A DNA stretch of 64,000 bases from the NCBI RefSeq assembly GCF_014154935.1, contig NZ_JACEHH010000023.1, forward strand, positions 91,999 through 155,998, given 5' to 3'. The DNA comes from Stieleria mannarensis. Lineage in GTDB: Bacteria; Planctomycetota; Planctomycetia; Pirellulales; Pirellulaceae. Under the pieces are notes generated by a model. It worked only from the letters and a program-made list of their open reading frames with translations. It was not told the DNA's origin and made no database searches. The first letter of the stretch is position 1. Each line of letters starts with the position of its first letter. This document shows, piece by piece, positions 1-8,371 of the stretch. The position numbers were made by a program, and so were the translations under genes.

Positions 1-615
1 GATTTGGAATTCTACGGAATGCACCGCGCCCAGCGGAGCATCCGTCGCGCCGACGTCGTGCTGATGTTTTTTGACGCGGCCGAAACGGTCAGCAAGGTCG
101 ACAAGCAATTGATCGGCTACGTGATCGACAACTACAAACCGTGCATCTTTGTGATCAACAAGTGGGATCTGTTGCACGACACGATGCCGACCGAACGTTG
201 GGTCAGGTACCTGCGCCGCCAGTTCCCCACGCTTTCGTATGCGCCGATCGCATTCATCACCGGACAGACCGGCAAGAACGTCAAAGCGCTGCTGAACCAC
301 TCCAGCATGTTGTACAAACAAGCCCGCGAGCGCGTCTCGACCGGACAACTGAACCGCTTGCTGCGGAGTGCGATTGAAGCCCACCAGCCGCCGCTGTATC
401 AGAACCGTCGGCCCAAGATCTATTACGCCACGCAGGTTGCCACCGAACCGCCGACGATCGTGGTGATGTGCAACGAACCGAAGGCGTTTTCCAACGACTA
501 CAAACGCTACTTGATGAATGTGATGCGCGATCACCTGAAGTTCGGCGAAGTCCCGATCAAGATGTACCTGCAGAAGCGCGCACGCAACGACGAAGAAGAC
601 GCGATCAATCGCTAG
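1..615 (+). CDS. der: GTPase Der (EngA), C-terminal part; 5' end outside window
   Basis: Der is a tandem-GTPase ribosome assembly factor that acts on the 50S subunit. The window opens in frame inside the second G domain. Visible are the G4 motif NKWD (about residue 53) and a G5-like ITGQTGKNV, followed by the C-terminal KH-like domain that ends the protein in a charged tail. The gene ends at TAG 613-615. The apparent TTG at position 4 is only a codon inside the gene, not a start. The missing N-terminal half is simply cut by the window. The downstream membrane gene follows closely on the same strand. Confidence 0.93.
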   Translation, partial: DLEFYGMHRAQRSIRRADVVLMFFDAAETVSKVDKQLIGYVIDNYKPCIFVINKWDLLHDTMPTERWVRYLRRQFPTLSYAPIAFITGQTGKNVKALLNHSSMLYKQARERVSTGQLNRLLRSAIEAHQPPLYQNRRPKIYYATQVATEPPTIVVMCNEPKAFSNDYKRYLMNVMRDHLKFGEVPIKMYLQKRARNDEEDAINR

Positions 616-669
616 GAAGTGGGATCGGTTTCCAGCCTGTCCATCCATCCCGGAAACGTCGCGCACACG

Positions 670-2034
670 ATGAAACTGAACGCCGCACCGATTCGATGGA
701 TCCTGTTCGCCGTGACAGGCAGCGTCTTGGCCGCCCTCTCGGGGCGACTGTCCATGCACACGGTTAACGACACGCCCAGCTATGTGGATTATCCGCTGGG
801 CTCGCTGACCGATGCATTGCTTTCGATTCGCACGCCCGGCTATCCGATCTTTTTGGCGATTGTCTCTGCCACGGTCGGCCTGGCTTGGGTGCCGCTGCTG
901 CAGGTGCTTTTGCACGCCACCGCGTCATGGTCTTTTGCCGAAGCCCTGCGTCGCCGCGGCATGCCCTTGCGACCCGCGATCGCCGCGGGCGGTTGCATCC
1001 TGATCGGATGCACGGCGGCCGACCACATCAGCACGATCAGCACCGACGCGCCGGCGGCGTCGCTGGGGGTGATCACGGCGGCGCTGTTGATCAGCGCGTG
1101 TCGGACCCGATCCGCGATTCAGGCGATTGCCTGCGCGGTGGTCGCGATCCTCGCCATCTTCGTGCGACCGGCCTATCTGTTTCTGATTCCCTGGATCGCG
1201 GTGGCCGGATGGTTGTTGGCCGGTCGTGGTGCGGCGATCGCGACTGCCCCCGATGCAAACGACGCGTCGGAATCGACCGTCGCTCCGTCGCGTTTACTCG
1301 GGGTGAAGATCGCCTGCGCGGTCGCGATCGTCGTCGTGGGCTGGATGTTCGTTCGCAAATTGGTGGTGTCGGATTTCGCCATCGCCCCGTTCGGACATCA
1401 AAACCTTTCTGCCGTCCTGGTCCAAACGGTTCCGGCGGAGACGTTGCAGGATCTGCCGGGCGAGTCCGCGGAACTGGGGCGACGCGTGGCCGAGGAACTG
1501 GACCGCCAGGGATTTCAAATGCCGAGTCAGTCTGGCGGATCGTTACCCACGCTGACGATCGAACAGCAGTGGGGGCAGGTCAACTACGGAGTCGTTTGGC
1601 CGCTGGCGCGTCAAATCGATTCCGAGCAAAATGCGTCGGATCCACTTGCAGCGGAGATTCGAATCCATCGGCAAATCGGCGCGCTCAATCGAGCGATCCT
1701 GTCGCAGTCGCCGGCCGGCTACGTGCGTTGGTTGTTGTTGGCGGTGCGTCGGAGTGTTTGGGGCACAGCGGCGAACCTCGCGATGCATCCGGTTTTTTTG
1801 CCGATGATCTTGCTGGGATTGTTTTGGCTGCTGATCAAAGTCGTCCGGCAACCGGCGATCGGGCCGATCGAGTTCCCAGCAGGCTGGAATGCGTTTGCCA
1901 TCGTCGCGATCACCTATGCGGTCTTCAACATCGGGTTTGTGATATTGACCAGCCCTCCGCTGGGACGATTCGCCGACGCCGGTGCGATCCTGTTGCCGGG
2001 GCTGATCGCCAGCGTGTTGGCTCGTGATTCCTAA
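670..2034 (+). CDS. Polytopic membrane protein, GT-C glycosyltransferase-like
   Basis: A 454-residue protein with an N-terminal hydrophobic segment and many further hydrophobic segments. After the first segment comes a loop with NDTPSYVDY and then RTPGYPIFLA; an acidic first loop and an R-x-PGYP motif are typical of GT-C fold (PMT/ArnT-like) glycosyltransferases that use polyprenyl-linked donors. The substrate cannot be told. A large hydrophilic loop lies at about residues 240-340. I chose ATG 670 because the hydrophobic segment follows it directly; an in-frame GTG at 619, 3 bp after der, would add 17 residues and couple the gene to der. The family assignment is an inference. Confidence 0.6.
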   Translation: MKLNAAPIRWILFAVTGSVLAALSGRLSMHTVNDTPSYVDYPLGSLTDALLSIRTPGYPIFLAIVSATVGLAWVPLLQVLLHATASWSFAEALRRRGMPLRPAIAAGGCILIGCTAADHISTISTDAPAASLGVITAALLISACRTRSAIQAIACAVVAILAIFVRPAYLFLIPWIAVAGWLLAGRGAAIATAPDANDASESTVAPSRLLGVKIACAVAIVVVGWMFVRKLVVSDFAIAPFGHQNLSAVLVQTVPAETLQDLPGESAELGRRVAEELDRQGFQMPSQSGGSLPTLTIEQQWGQVNYGVVWPLARQIDSEQNASDPLAAEIRIHRQIGALNRAILSQSPAGYVRWLLLAVRRSVWGTAANLAMHPVFLPMILLGLFWLLIKVVRQPAIGPIEFPAGWNAFAIVAITYAVFNIGFVILTSPPLGRFADAGAILLPGLIASVLARDS

Positions 2035-2090
2035 CTGGACCGTCAGTCGGCGTCCGCGATTGGCGGAGGCCAGTCGCGCGGTCGATTGTG

Positions 2091-2120
2091 GGCCGCTCGC
2101 TCACGCTTCCCGCTGGCATG
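2091..2120. repeat. Dispersed 30-bp repeat, copy 1
   Basis: The minus strand reads ATGCCAGCGGGAAGCGTGAG followed by CGAGCGGCC. A near-identical copy lies on the plus strand at 10664-10692. Both are just downstream of genes. Confidence 0.7.
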
Positions 2121-2133
2121 GAATGCGATGATG

Positions 2134-3153
2134 TCACAGACCCGCGTTGACGCGGCAGAATTCCATGCACAGGGTTGCCGCGTTGAGCAGCATGTGGACC
2201 ACGATGGCGGGGACGAGTCGGCCGGTGCGTTGGTACAGGAAACCCAGGCCGACCGACAGAAAGAACAGCGGGACGGGCGCGGCGCCTTGGCCCAGGTGCA
2301 TCGCGGCGAACAACACGCTGGTGGCATAGACCGGCCAGGCCGAGGTCGGGTGCCAGGCCGTTGGAGGAGGCGAATTCGGCGAAAGCGCGGATACCGGCAG
2401 GTCGGCGATCCGCTGCAGTCCACCTTGCAGCAGCAAACGAAACTGAACCTCTTCGACGATCGGCGTCACCACCGCAGCCGACAACAGCAGCGCCAGGAAC
2501 GTCTGCAACCCCGTCTGTTCGGCCATCAAATCTGTCACCGTGTGTTCATACGGCACCAGATTGGAGACCACGAAGTTGATCAGCAGAACCGGAGTCAGGA
2601 TCCAAACGGTCGCGAAAAGCCCTCGTCGAACGTCGTTCCAGTTGGGGATCAGGCTCAATTCCGCGAGGGTCAGACTTTGAGTCAGCCGCAGGAAGATCAA
2701 CGTCAGCCCCAGCGCGGCGAGGTTGGCGGTGAAGTGGACTTGAACTTGGGTCACCAATTTTTCGGCAGTAACCGGTTTTTCCTCGGCAGCGGTTTGCTCC
2801 TCGGCAGCGGGTTTCTCCTCGATCACCGGGGCTTCGTCTTGCGGTGGAGCTTGATCGACGACCGCCGCGTTACCGACCGCGTCGTCAACCGGCACGTCGG
2901 TCGCCAGCGTTTGATGCAATAGCGACCCGACCAAGATCATCGTGCCGAACATCAGTAGAAAATCGAACACGCTCCAGCGGGGGAAGTGTTGCGGCAGCGG
3001 CGTGATCAGATGTTCGGACGCGTCGCCGCACAGGTTCCGTTTCCGCCACCCGGCAAACCAGCCGATCCACAGCAGGCTGCCGGCCGCGACGACGGCCAGC
3101 ACGGTCAGCGAGATGGCGAAGAAGCCGGCTTGGAAAAGGGTTTCACGCTGCAT
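2134..3153 (-). CDS. CPBP (CAAX/Abi) family intramembrane metalloprotease
   Basis: A 339-residue membrane protein. The C-terminal half has the CPBP family motifs: EEVQFR (the EExxxR active-site motif, about residue 228), the second helix motif ending in AAMHLGQG, and HMLLN near the C-terminus. These residues bind metal in the Rce1/Abi glutamic-type proteases, which cleave within membranes; the substrate is unknown. Between the N-terminal membrane segments and the catalytic core is an unusual acidic, Ala/Glu-rich stretch (EEKPAAEEQTAAEEKP), probably disordered. The gene starts 7 bp after the pgsA stop, so the two are likely one operon. Confidence 0.85.
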   Translation of the reverse strand: MQRETLFQAGFFAISLTVLAVVAAGSLLWIGWFAGWRKRNLCGDASEHLITPLPQHFPRWSVFDFLLMFGTMILVGSLLHQTLATDVPVDDAVGNAAVVDQAPPQDEAPVIEEKPAAEEQTAAEEKPVTAEKLVTQVQVHFTANLAALGLTLIFLRLTQSLTLAELSLIPNWNDVRRGLFATVWILTPVLLINFVVSNLVPYEHTVTDLMAEQTGLQTFLALLLSAAVVTPIVEEVQFRLLLQGGLQRIADLPVSALSPNSPPPTAWHPTSAWPVYATSVLFAAMHLGQGAAPVPLFFLSVGLGFLYQRTGRLVPAIVVHMLLNAATLCMEFCRVNAGL

Positions 3154-3160
3154 CAGGCGT

Positions 3161-3868
3161 TCATTCCGGATCGTCGGGTTCGTCCTGCATCAGCCGGGCG
3201 GCGGCCACGGTGTAGTCGTATCCCGAATACACCGTCAACAGAATGGACGACCAAACCAGCCCCAGGGTCGTGAAGGTCAACCAAGCAGGCGACGTTTCGT
3301 ATTGCAGGTAGATCAGCGAGGAGACGACGGCGGCACACTGCAGGACCATCTTCCATTTTCCCAACCAACTGGCCGAGAAATCTTTGCCGCTGCCCTCGAC
3401 CATCCCCCGCAAGCTGGTCACCAACAGCTCGCGTCCGACGACCAGCGTCGCCATCCACGAGGCGATGGGTGATCTGGCAACCCCGACCAAGGCGATGAAC
3501 GAGCCACAGATGATGATCTTGTCCACGAACGGGTCAAAAATCCGGCCGAATTTTGTGACCTGACCGTATTTGCGGGCCCAGTAACCGTCCATCCAATCGG
3601 TCGAGGCGGCGACCAGAAACACAATGGTTGCGGCCAGGAAATAGTTCAACGGAATCAGCGCCATCACGGCGATCGCCATCGCAAACCGAATGCTCGTCAA
3701 CGCATTGGGGACGTTGTAGATCGACCGTTTCCCGGTGGTGCGGACCGATTCGGAAGCCGAATCAGGAGCGGGGGTTTGCGGTGTCGACGGCAAGGGCACT
3801 TTCTGGGGCGTTTGGTTCGGGATCGTCGGAGCTGCACGACGTCGTTCGTCACAGGGGATCTCTGACAT
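3161..3868 (-). CDS. pgsA: CDP-diacylglycerol--glycerol-3-phosphate 3-phosphatidyltransferase
   Basis: PgsA makes phosphatidylglycerol phosphate, the committed step to PG and cardiolipin, in the inner membrane. The CDP-alcohol phosphotransferase signature is complete: DG-x2-AR-x8-G-x3-D-x3-D is read in DGYWARKYG...GRIFDPFVDK (about residues 92-118). The N-terminus carries a roughly 50-residue Pro/Ser/Thr-rich cytoplasmic extension before NVPNALTSIRF, longer than in the E. coli protein. It leads a two-gene unit with the CPBP protease (7-bp gap). Confidence 0.93.
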   Translation of the reverse strand: MSEIPCDERRRAAPTIPNQTPQKVPLPSTPQTPAPDSASESVRTTGKRSIYNVPNALTSIRFAMAIAVMALIPLNYFLAATIVFLVAASTDWMDGYWARKYGQVTKFGRIFDPFVDKIIICGSFIALVGVARSPIASWMATLVVGRELLVTSLRGMVEGSGKDFSASWLGKWKMVLQCAAVVSSLIYLQYETSPAWLTFTTLGLVWSSILLTVYSGYDYTVAAARLMQDEPDDPE

Positions 3869-4259
3869 GATGATCGTCTGCGGCCGGTGAGGAAAGGGGC
3901 ACGGCGGGTTTTGGGGCGATGACGATCCAGAGCCCCCGCCGCCGGCAATGCTTCGCAGGTGTTTCCCCCCCCTTACCCTCCCTGCCGAGGTCGTGCGGTT
4001 CTTGGAAAATACGCTCCTGGCAGGAGAGTCGAGCGCAGCGCGGGGAGGTCGAACGGTGAATCGCCGGACAAGCTTTCGTTCGCCGGTTGCGTCGATTCTT
4101 GGGGGAACCCTCCCCGCTCCGAGCGTAAACTCCTCCGCGACCCTCCCAGCGGGAGGGTGAAGTCGTAAACTCCTGTTGTTTCAGAGGTTAAAAACCACAC
4201 GAACTCTGCTGTGCACCAGCCGTCTTGGCGCTGCGGCCATCAACACTTCAATTACGCCC
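3869..4259. other. Intergenic region with GC-rich hairpin repeat
   Basis: A 391-bp gap between the divergent pgsA and fabZ genes. It holds one copy of a dispersed repeat (about 3961-4167) made of CCCTCCC/GGGAGGG arms around a GTCGAGCGCAGCG motif, related to copies near 29.5, 46.3 and 50.3 kb. No convincing gene was seen in it. Confidence 0.65.
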
Positions 4260-4772
4260 ATGAGTACCCGAGAAATAGAGCAAGCGATTCCCCACCGCCC
4301 GCCGATGCGGTTGATTGACGAAATCTGCGAGCGGGACGAGACCTCGATCGTTTGCCAAAAAACGTTTTCGCAGGACGAATTCTTCGTCCAAGGCCACTTT
4401 CCCGACCAGCCGATCGTCCCGGGAGTGATCCAGTGCGAATGTTGTCTGCAGGCCGGCGCGGTGTTGCTGCATCAGCGGATGGAACAAACCCCGGGCAGCG
4501 TTCCCGTCGCGACCCGCATGGACAACGTGAAATTCAAACGCATGGTCCGCCCGGGTGACACCGTCCAGATTCACGTCACGTTGAACGATCAGCTCAGCAA
4601 TGCGTTCTACCTGACCGGCAAAATGATGCTCCGCGGAAAACTCGCGATGCGGCTGGATTTCGCGGTCAGTATCACCCAAACCGATCCGTCGGCAGGGAGC
4701 ACAGAGTCGGCAGGGAGCACAGAGTCGGCAGGGAGCACAGAGTCGGCAGGGAGCACAGAGCAGAAACAATGA
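4260..4772 (+). CDS. fabZ: 3-hydroxyacyl-ACP dehydratase, FabZ family
   Basis: A hot-dog-fold dehydratase of type II fatty acid synthesis, 170 residues. [13 protein letters not shown] near the N-terminus and [20 protein letters not shown] contain the catalytic His and Glu of FabZ in the expected places. Start ATG 4260 gives a normal family N-terminus; the upstream in-frame extension is not conserved-looking. The C-terminus ends in four copies of SAGSTE coded by four perfect 18-bp repeats (4689-4760), a tail absent from ordinary FabZ. The stop overlaps the fabI start (ATGA), so the two consecutive steps of the elongation cycle are translationally coupled. Confidence 0.9.
   Translation: MSTREIEQAIPHRPPMRLIDEICERDETSIVCQKTFSQDEFFVQGHFPDQPIVPGVIQCECCLQAGAVLLHQRMEQTPGSVPVATRMDNVKFKRMVRPGDTVQIHVTLNDQLSNAFYLTGKMMLRGKLAMRLDFAVSITQTDPSAGSTESAGSTESAGSTESAGSTEQKQ
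4689..4760 (+). repeat. Perfect 18-bp tandem repeat x4 inside fabZ
   Basis: The unit TCGGCAGGGAGCACAGAG occurs four times without mismatch. It is a multiple of three, so copy-number change would keep the frame and lengthen or shorten the SAGSTE tail. Confidence 0.95.
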
Positions 4773-5608
4773 GTGAAAGCGAGACGCCGCCGGCGGTGAT
4801 GGATTTCTTGCAGATGTCCGGAAAGACCTACTTGGTCCTGGGCGTGGCGAACAAGAAAAGCGTGGCCTATGCGATCGCCCGCATCATCGAGCAGTCCGGC
4901 GGAAAGGTGATCTATGCCGTCCGCAGCCAGGCTCGGCGGGAAAGCACGGCCAAATTGTTGCGGGACCGGGACGTGCGGGTTTGCGACGTCGAGCATCAAG
5001 ACCAGATCGACGCCTTGGCGAACCAGTTGGCCGAGGACGGTGTCGAGTTGGCGGGAATGGTGCATTCGATCGCGTTTGCCGATTACCCCGATGGCATTCG
5101 GCCGTTTCACGAAACGACGCGTCAACAATTCCTGCAGTCCGTGGACATCTCCGCCTACTCGCTGATCAACCTGTCCAACGCGCTCAAGGACCGGTTCAGT
5201 GCCGACGCGTCGGTGGTCACGATCGGCATCAGCACCACACGGATGGCCAGCGAAAGCTATGGGTTCATGGCCCCGATCAAGGCGGCGTTGGAATCCTCGC
5301 TCGCCTTTCTGACCAAGTCGTTCAGCCGGTTCAGTCGCGTTCGCTTCAACGCCGTGGCCGCCGGGTTGCTGAAAACGAGCGCCTCGGCGGGCATCCCCGG
5401 CTATGTCGATTCGTACCTGTACGCCGAACAAGTCATCCCTCGCAAACAGGCGGTCAAGACGGAAGAGGTTGCCCAGACGGCCGCCTTCCTGCTGTCGCCA
5501 CGCAGCAGCGGGATCACGGCCCAATCGGTGGTTGTCGACGCTGGAATGTCGATCAACTATTTTGACGCCTCCGTCGTCGCTGCCGTGACCGATTCCCAAC
5601 TCGGCTGA
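4769..5608 (+). CDS. fabI: Enoyl-[acyl-carrier-protein] reductase
   Basis: FabI performs the last reduction of the fatty acid elongation cycle with NAD(P)H. It is a 279-residue short-chain dehydrogenase. The nucleotide-binding loop reads [13 protein letters not shown] (compare the FabI-type GVxxxxSIAxxIA), MVHSIAFAD follows, and the catalytic Tyr-x6-Lys is in [13 protein letters not shown] (about residues 164-171). A second conserved segment is [20 protein letters not shown]. The start ATG overlaps the fabZ stop by ATGA. Confidence 0.93.
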   Translation: MSESETPPAVMDFLQMSGKTYLVLGVANKKSVAYAIARIIEQSGGKVIYAVRSQARRESTAKLLRDRDVRVCDVEHQDQIDALANQLAEDGVELAGMVHSIAFADYPDGIRPFHETTRQQFLQSVDISAYSLINLSNALKDRFSADASVVTIGISTTRMASESYGFMAPIKAALESSLAFLTKSFSRFSRVRFNAVAAGLLKTSASAGIPGYVDSYLYAEQVIPRKQAVKTEEVAQTAAFLLSPRSSGITAQSVVVDAGMSINYFDASVVAAVTDSQLG

Positions 5609-5652
5609 TTCTCTCCCCGTTCCCTCTACCGCACCCTGTGCCTTCCATCGAC

Positions 5653-6510
5653 ATGTCCCGACAGATCTATATCAACGGTCAGTTCCATGCCCCCGAAGAC
5701 GCCAAAATCAGCGTCTACGATCACGGTCTGCTCTACGGCGATGGCGTCTTCGAAGGCATGCGCAGCTACGGCGGAAAAGTGTTTCGCCTGAAGGAGCACC
5801 TGGATCGGCTGGACGAATCGGCCCGTGCGATCAATCTACAGCTGCCGGTCTCGCTGGAGCAACTCGCCGCCGACACCAACGAAACCGTCTCCCGCAACGG
5901 AATCGTGGACGGCTACATCCGCTTGTTGGTCACCCGTGGCGCCGGCCCGTTGGGCTTGGACCCCTTCAAGTGTTCCGACCCACAAGTCATCATCATCGCC
6001 GACAGCATCACCTTGTATCCTGAATCGTTTTACGAAAACGGGCTGGACTTGGTCACCGCGTCGACCATTCGCAACCACCCGGCGGCGCTCAGCCCGCGGA
6101 TCAAGTCGCTGAACTATCTGAACAACATCCTGGCCAAGATGGAGGGGCTGAAAGCCGGCTGCATCGAAGCACTGATGCTGAATCACAAGGGCGAAGTGGC
6201 CGAGTGCACGGGCGACAATCTGTTCGTGATTAAAAACGGGCGGCTGAACACCCCTCCGATCGAAGCGGGGATTTTGGAAGGCGTCACCCGCAACGCCGTC
6301 TTGGAACTGGCCCGCGAAGCAGGGATCGAAACGACCGAACTGGCGATGACCCGTCACGACATCTACGTCGCCGACGAGTGCTTCCTGACCGGCAGTGCCG
6401 CCGAAGTCATTCCCGCGGTGACCTTGGACGGGCGAAAAATCGGCGACGGCAAGGTCGGCCCGATCACCCAGCAGCTGAACAAGGCGTTCCGCGAACTGGT
6501 GCGAAAATAG
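5653..6510 (+). CDS. ilvE: Branched-chain amino acid aminotransferase, PLP fold type IV
   Basis: A 285-residue class-IV aminotransferase that interconverts branched-chain 2-oxo acids and Val/Leu/Ile. Seen: SVYDHGLLYGDGVFEGMRSY at the N-terminus, the PLP lysine in RIKSLNYLNN (about residue 154), ECTGDNLFVI and GILEGVTRNAVL, all in family order. D-amino acid aminotransferases share this fold, so the substrate is inferred. ATG 5653 begins at the conserved MSRQIYING; a GTG at 5638 would add five residues. It lies 44 bp after fabI on the same strand. Confidence 0.88.
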   Translation: MSRQIYINGQFHAPEDAKISVYDHGLLYGDGVFEGMRSYGGKVFRLKEHLDRLDESARAINLQLPVSLEQLAADTNETVSRNGIVDGYIRLLVTRGAGPLGLDPFKCSDPQVIIIADSITLYPESFYENGLDLVTASTIRNHPAALSPRIKSLNYLNNILAKMEGLKAGCIEALMLNHKGEVAECTGDNLFVIKNGRLNTPPIEAGILEGVTRNAVLELAREAGIETTELAMTRHDIYVADECFLTGSAAEVIPAVTLDGRKIGDGKVGPITQQLNKAFRELVRK

Positions 6511-6916
6511 ACGCGTTCTGCCCGTTCCCCCTCATTCGTCCGGCTGTAATCAATTCGAACACGTCAGCGGCCGATGACTATTTGTGCAGCAGCAGATGAC
6601 TCGGAGTGCGTGGGGCAGGCCGGGTCGGAACACTGCCAGCAAAAAGTCGAGCGACCTGGGTTTTCTCGAAGTACCGGCCGGAAACGGCAGGTGCGTTGGG
6701 GCAGAAAACCTGGGTCGTCTCGCATGCGCCGAGTGTGCCGAAACGGCGATTCCGCTCGAAACCCCACCAAAAAACGCCTCCCCGATTTGACTTTTCGGTC
6801 GATTTGAGCGTTAATTAGGGCAATCAGTTGAACAACACTGATGCCCCACCCACCTTTGCCCCTATCTTGGGCATGCCTCCATCGTCGAGGCATCGAATTT
6901 TCCCCGGAGACACTGC
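6511..6916. other. Intergenic region, no gene seen
   Basis: A 406-bp gap. Short open frames here show no recognizable protein features. The AT-richer segment just before 6917 probably contains the promoter of the cytochrome gene, but no clear -35/-10 pair could be assigned. Confidence 0.5.
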
Positions 6917-7315
6917 ATGAAACGGTTCGCGATCCTATTTGGTTGTCTCGCTCTTTTGGCCAGCCCGGCGTTGGCGACGAGCGAATTCAGCAAACAATGG
7001 AAGAATAAATACCTCAGTGGCGATGACGTCGACGCGGATTTCGTCAAGAAAGCGCGCAAGCAAGGTTGCTACATTTGCCACGTCAACAAAGAAGACAAGA
7101 AAAAGGTTCGCAACGAGTACGGCAAGGCGATCCACGAATTCCTGAAGGCGGAAGATTTCCCCAAGGACTGGGTCAAAGAGAATCCGGAAGAAGCTCAAAA
7201 GTTGATCTATGCCGGGTTTGAAAAAGCCGGTGAAAAGAAGAGCAAAGACGGAAAGACCTTCGCCGCCAAAATCAAGAATGGCGAAATCCCCGCGACCGAC
7301 TCCGGCAAAGAGTAG
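6917..7315 (+). CDS. Small secreted c-type cytochrome-like protein (single CxxCH)
   Basis: A 132-residue protein with a clear signal peptide (MKRFAILFGCLALLASPALA, cleavage after ALA). The mature part is very Lys-rich and has one heme c motif, CYICH at about residues 51-55, so a single covalent periplasmic heme is expected. No typical distal Met segment of class I cytochromes is obvious, so the axial ligand and the partner are unknown. Conserved-looking GKAIHEFLK follows the heme motif. It is a single-gene unit: a strong terminator follows at 7351-7388. Confidence 0.75.
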   Translation: MKRFAILFGCLALLASPALATSEFSKQWKNKYLSGDDVDADFVKKARKQGCYICHVNKEDKKKVRNEYGKAIHEFLKAEDFPKDWVKENPEEAQKLIYAGFEKAGEKKSKDGKTFAAKIKNGEIPATDSGKE

Positions 7316-7350
7316 TCGTCGATTCGGACGATCGCTGGAAAAACACACGA

Positions 7351-7388
7351 ACGCTTGCAGCACCCGCGGTGCCGCAGGCGTTTTTTTT
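7351..7388 (+). terminator. Rho-independent terminator after the cytochrome gene
   Basis: ACGCTTGC pairs with GCAGGCGT (one G-U), and inside it GCACC pairs with GGTGC; eight T follow directly. It lies 35 bp after the stop codon. Confidence 0.85.
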
Positions 7389-7401
7389 GCCCCCGTTGAA
7401 C

Positions 7402-7464
7402 GTAGCTACCTTCGCCAGAAGGTGGATCCCCGGCGTCTTCTGCGCTCACACCGAGCGTCGCTAC
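7402..7464. repeat. GTAGCTAC palindromic element, copy 1
   Basis: Core palindrome with left arm GTAGCTACCTTCGCCAGAAG and a degenerate right arm ending GTCGCTAC. It belongs to the dispersed family described in the findings and lies between the terminator and the DUF1080 gene. Confidence 0.85.
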
Positions 7465-7543
7465 GTCAGGGTGACGCCCCAAAACGAAACACCTCCTTGG
7501 GCCTCTCCCGGCCTTCTTTCCCCACAAAATCGAGTCTCTGAAA

Positions 7544-8203
7544 ATGCGCGTTTTCGTCTGTTCAATTGCCGTTGCCTTGGGATGCATCCTCGGTTCCCCC
7601 CTCGCCACCGCCGACTCCCCCAAATCGGAAGACGGGTTCATCAAAATCTTTGACGGCAAGACGATGGAAGGTTGGAAGCTGGCCCAGGAAAACACCGACG
7701 CCTGGCACGTCGAGGACGGAAAGCTGGTCTGCGATGGGGAGCGTTGCCATGCGTTTTACGTCGGGCCGCTGGCGCCGATGAAAGACTTTCACTTCAAAGC
7801 CGAAGTGATGACGACGCCCGGCAGCAACGCCGGGATCTACTTTCACACCAAGTACCAACCGACCGGCTGGCCCAAGTATGGCTATGAATGCCAGGTCAAC
7901 GTGTCACACAAAGACCCCAAGAAGACCAGCAGCTTGTACGCCGTCGAAAACGTCTCGGCCGACGACCTGGCGGCCGCCGGTATCAAGGACAACCAATGGT
8001 ACACCCAAGAGATCATCGTCACCGGTCGCCGGATTCAATTGATCGTCAACGGCAAGACGATGGTCGATTACACCGAACCGGAAAACAAACCGGCGTTCGA
8101 CAAGAACTTTGAACGACGATTGGACGAAGGCACGATCGCGCTGCAAGCCCACGATCCCAAAAGCGTGTGCTACTTCCGCAACCTCCGCGTCAAACCGCTG
8201 TAG
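7544..8203 (+). CDS. Secreted DUF1080 (3-keto-disaccharide hydrolase-like) protein
   Basis: A 219-residue protein with signal peptide (residues 1-23, ending PLATA). The rest is a single DUF1080 domain, a concanavalin-like beta sandwich very abundant in planctomycetes: FIKIFDGKTMEGWK, WHVEDGKLVCDG, SNAGIYFHTKY, YECQVN and IALQAHDPKSVCYFRNLRVK are typical. Related proteins act on or bind sugars, but this substrate is unknown. The TAG stop (8201-8203) is the first part of a dispersed GTAGCGAAAGTCGCCAAG repeat. Confidence 0.85.
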   Translation: MRVFVCSIAVALGCILGSPLATADSPKSEDGFIKIFDGKTMEGWKLAQENTDAWHVEDGKLVCDGERCHAFYVGPLAPMKDFHFKAEVMTTPGSNAGIYFHTKYQPTGWPKYGYECQVNVSHKDPKKTSSLYAVENVSADDLAAAGIKDNQWYTQEIIVTGRRIQLIVNGKTMVDYTEPENKPAFDKNFERRLDEGTIALQAHDPKSVCYFRNLRVKPL

Positions 8204-8225
8204 CGAAAGTCGCCAAGACTTTCGT
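8200..8225. repeat. GTAGCGGAA...GCCAAG family repeat at a stop codon
   Basis: Sequence GTAGCGAAAGTCGCCAAGAC followed by TTTCG; it supplies the TAG stop of the DUF1080 gene. Related copies lie at 46203-46223, 48463-48503 and 48534-48567. Confidence 0.65.
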
Positions 8226-8242
8226 TTACGGGGGCGGAAACG

Positions 8243-8316
8243 AATTTTCGAGGACGCGGCCCCTCTCTGGCGTTTGCTTGCTGCGCAAACGCCGTCTCTC
8301 CCAGAGAGAGAGAATC
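8243..8316. repeat. Left copy of inverted repeat flanking rsmD
   Basis: About 74 bp, containing the hairpin GGCGTTTGC-TTGCTGC-GCAAACGCC and CTCTCT/AGAGAG arms. The reverse complement of 9138-9215 matches it closely, so the pair brackets rsmD. Confidence 0.88.
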
Positions 8317-8371
8317 TAGTCGGGCGCCCAGAGAAGCAGTCATCCAATCGACCTCCCTGGGGTGCCACGCG

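Noticed and set aside
2086..2922. A 278-residue plus-strand frame antisense to the CPBP protease
   Set aside because: Gln/Arg-rich mirror frame without motifs; the CPBP catalytic motifs are on the other strand.
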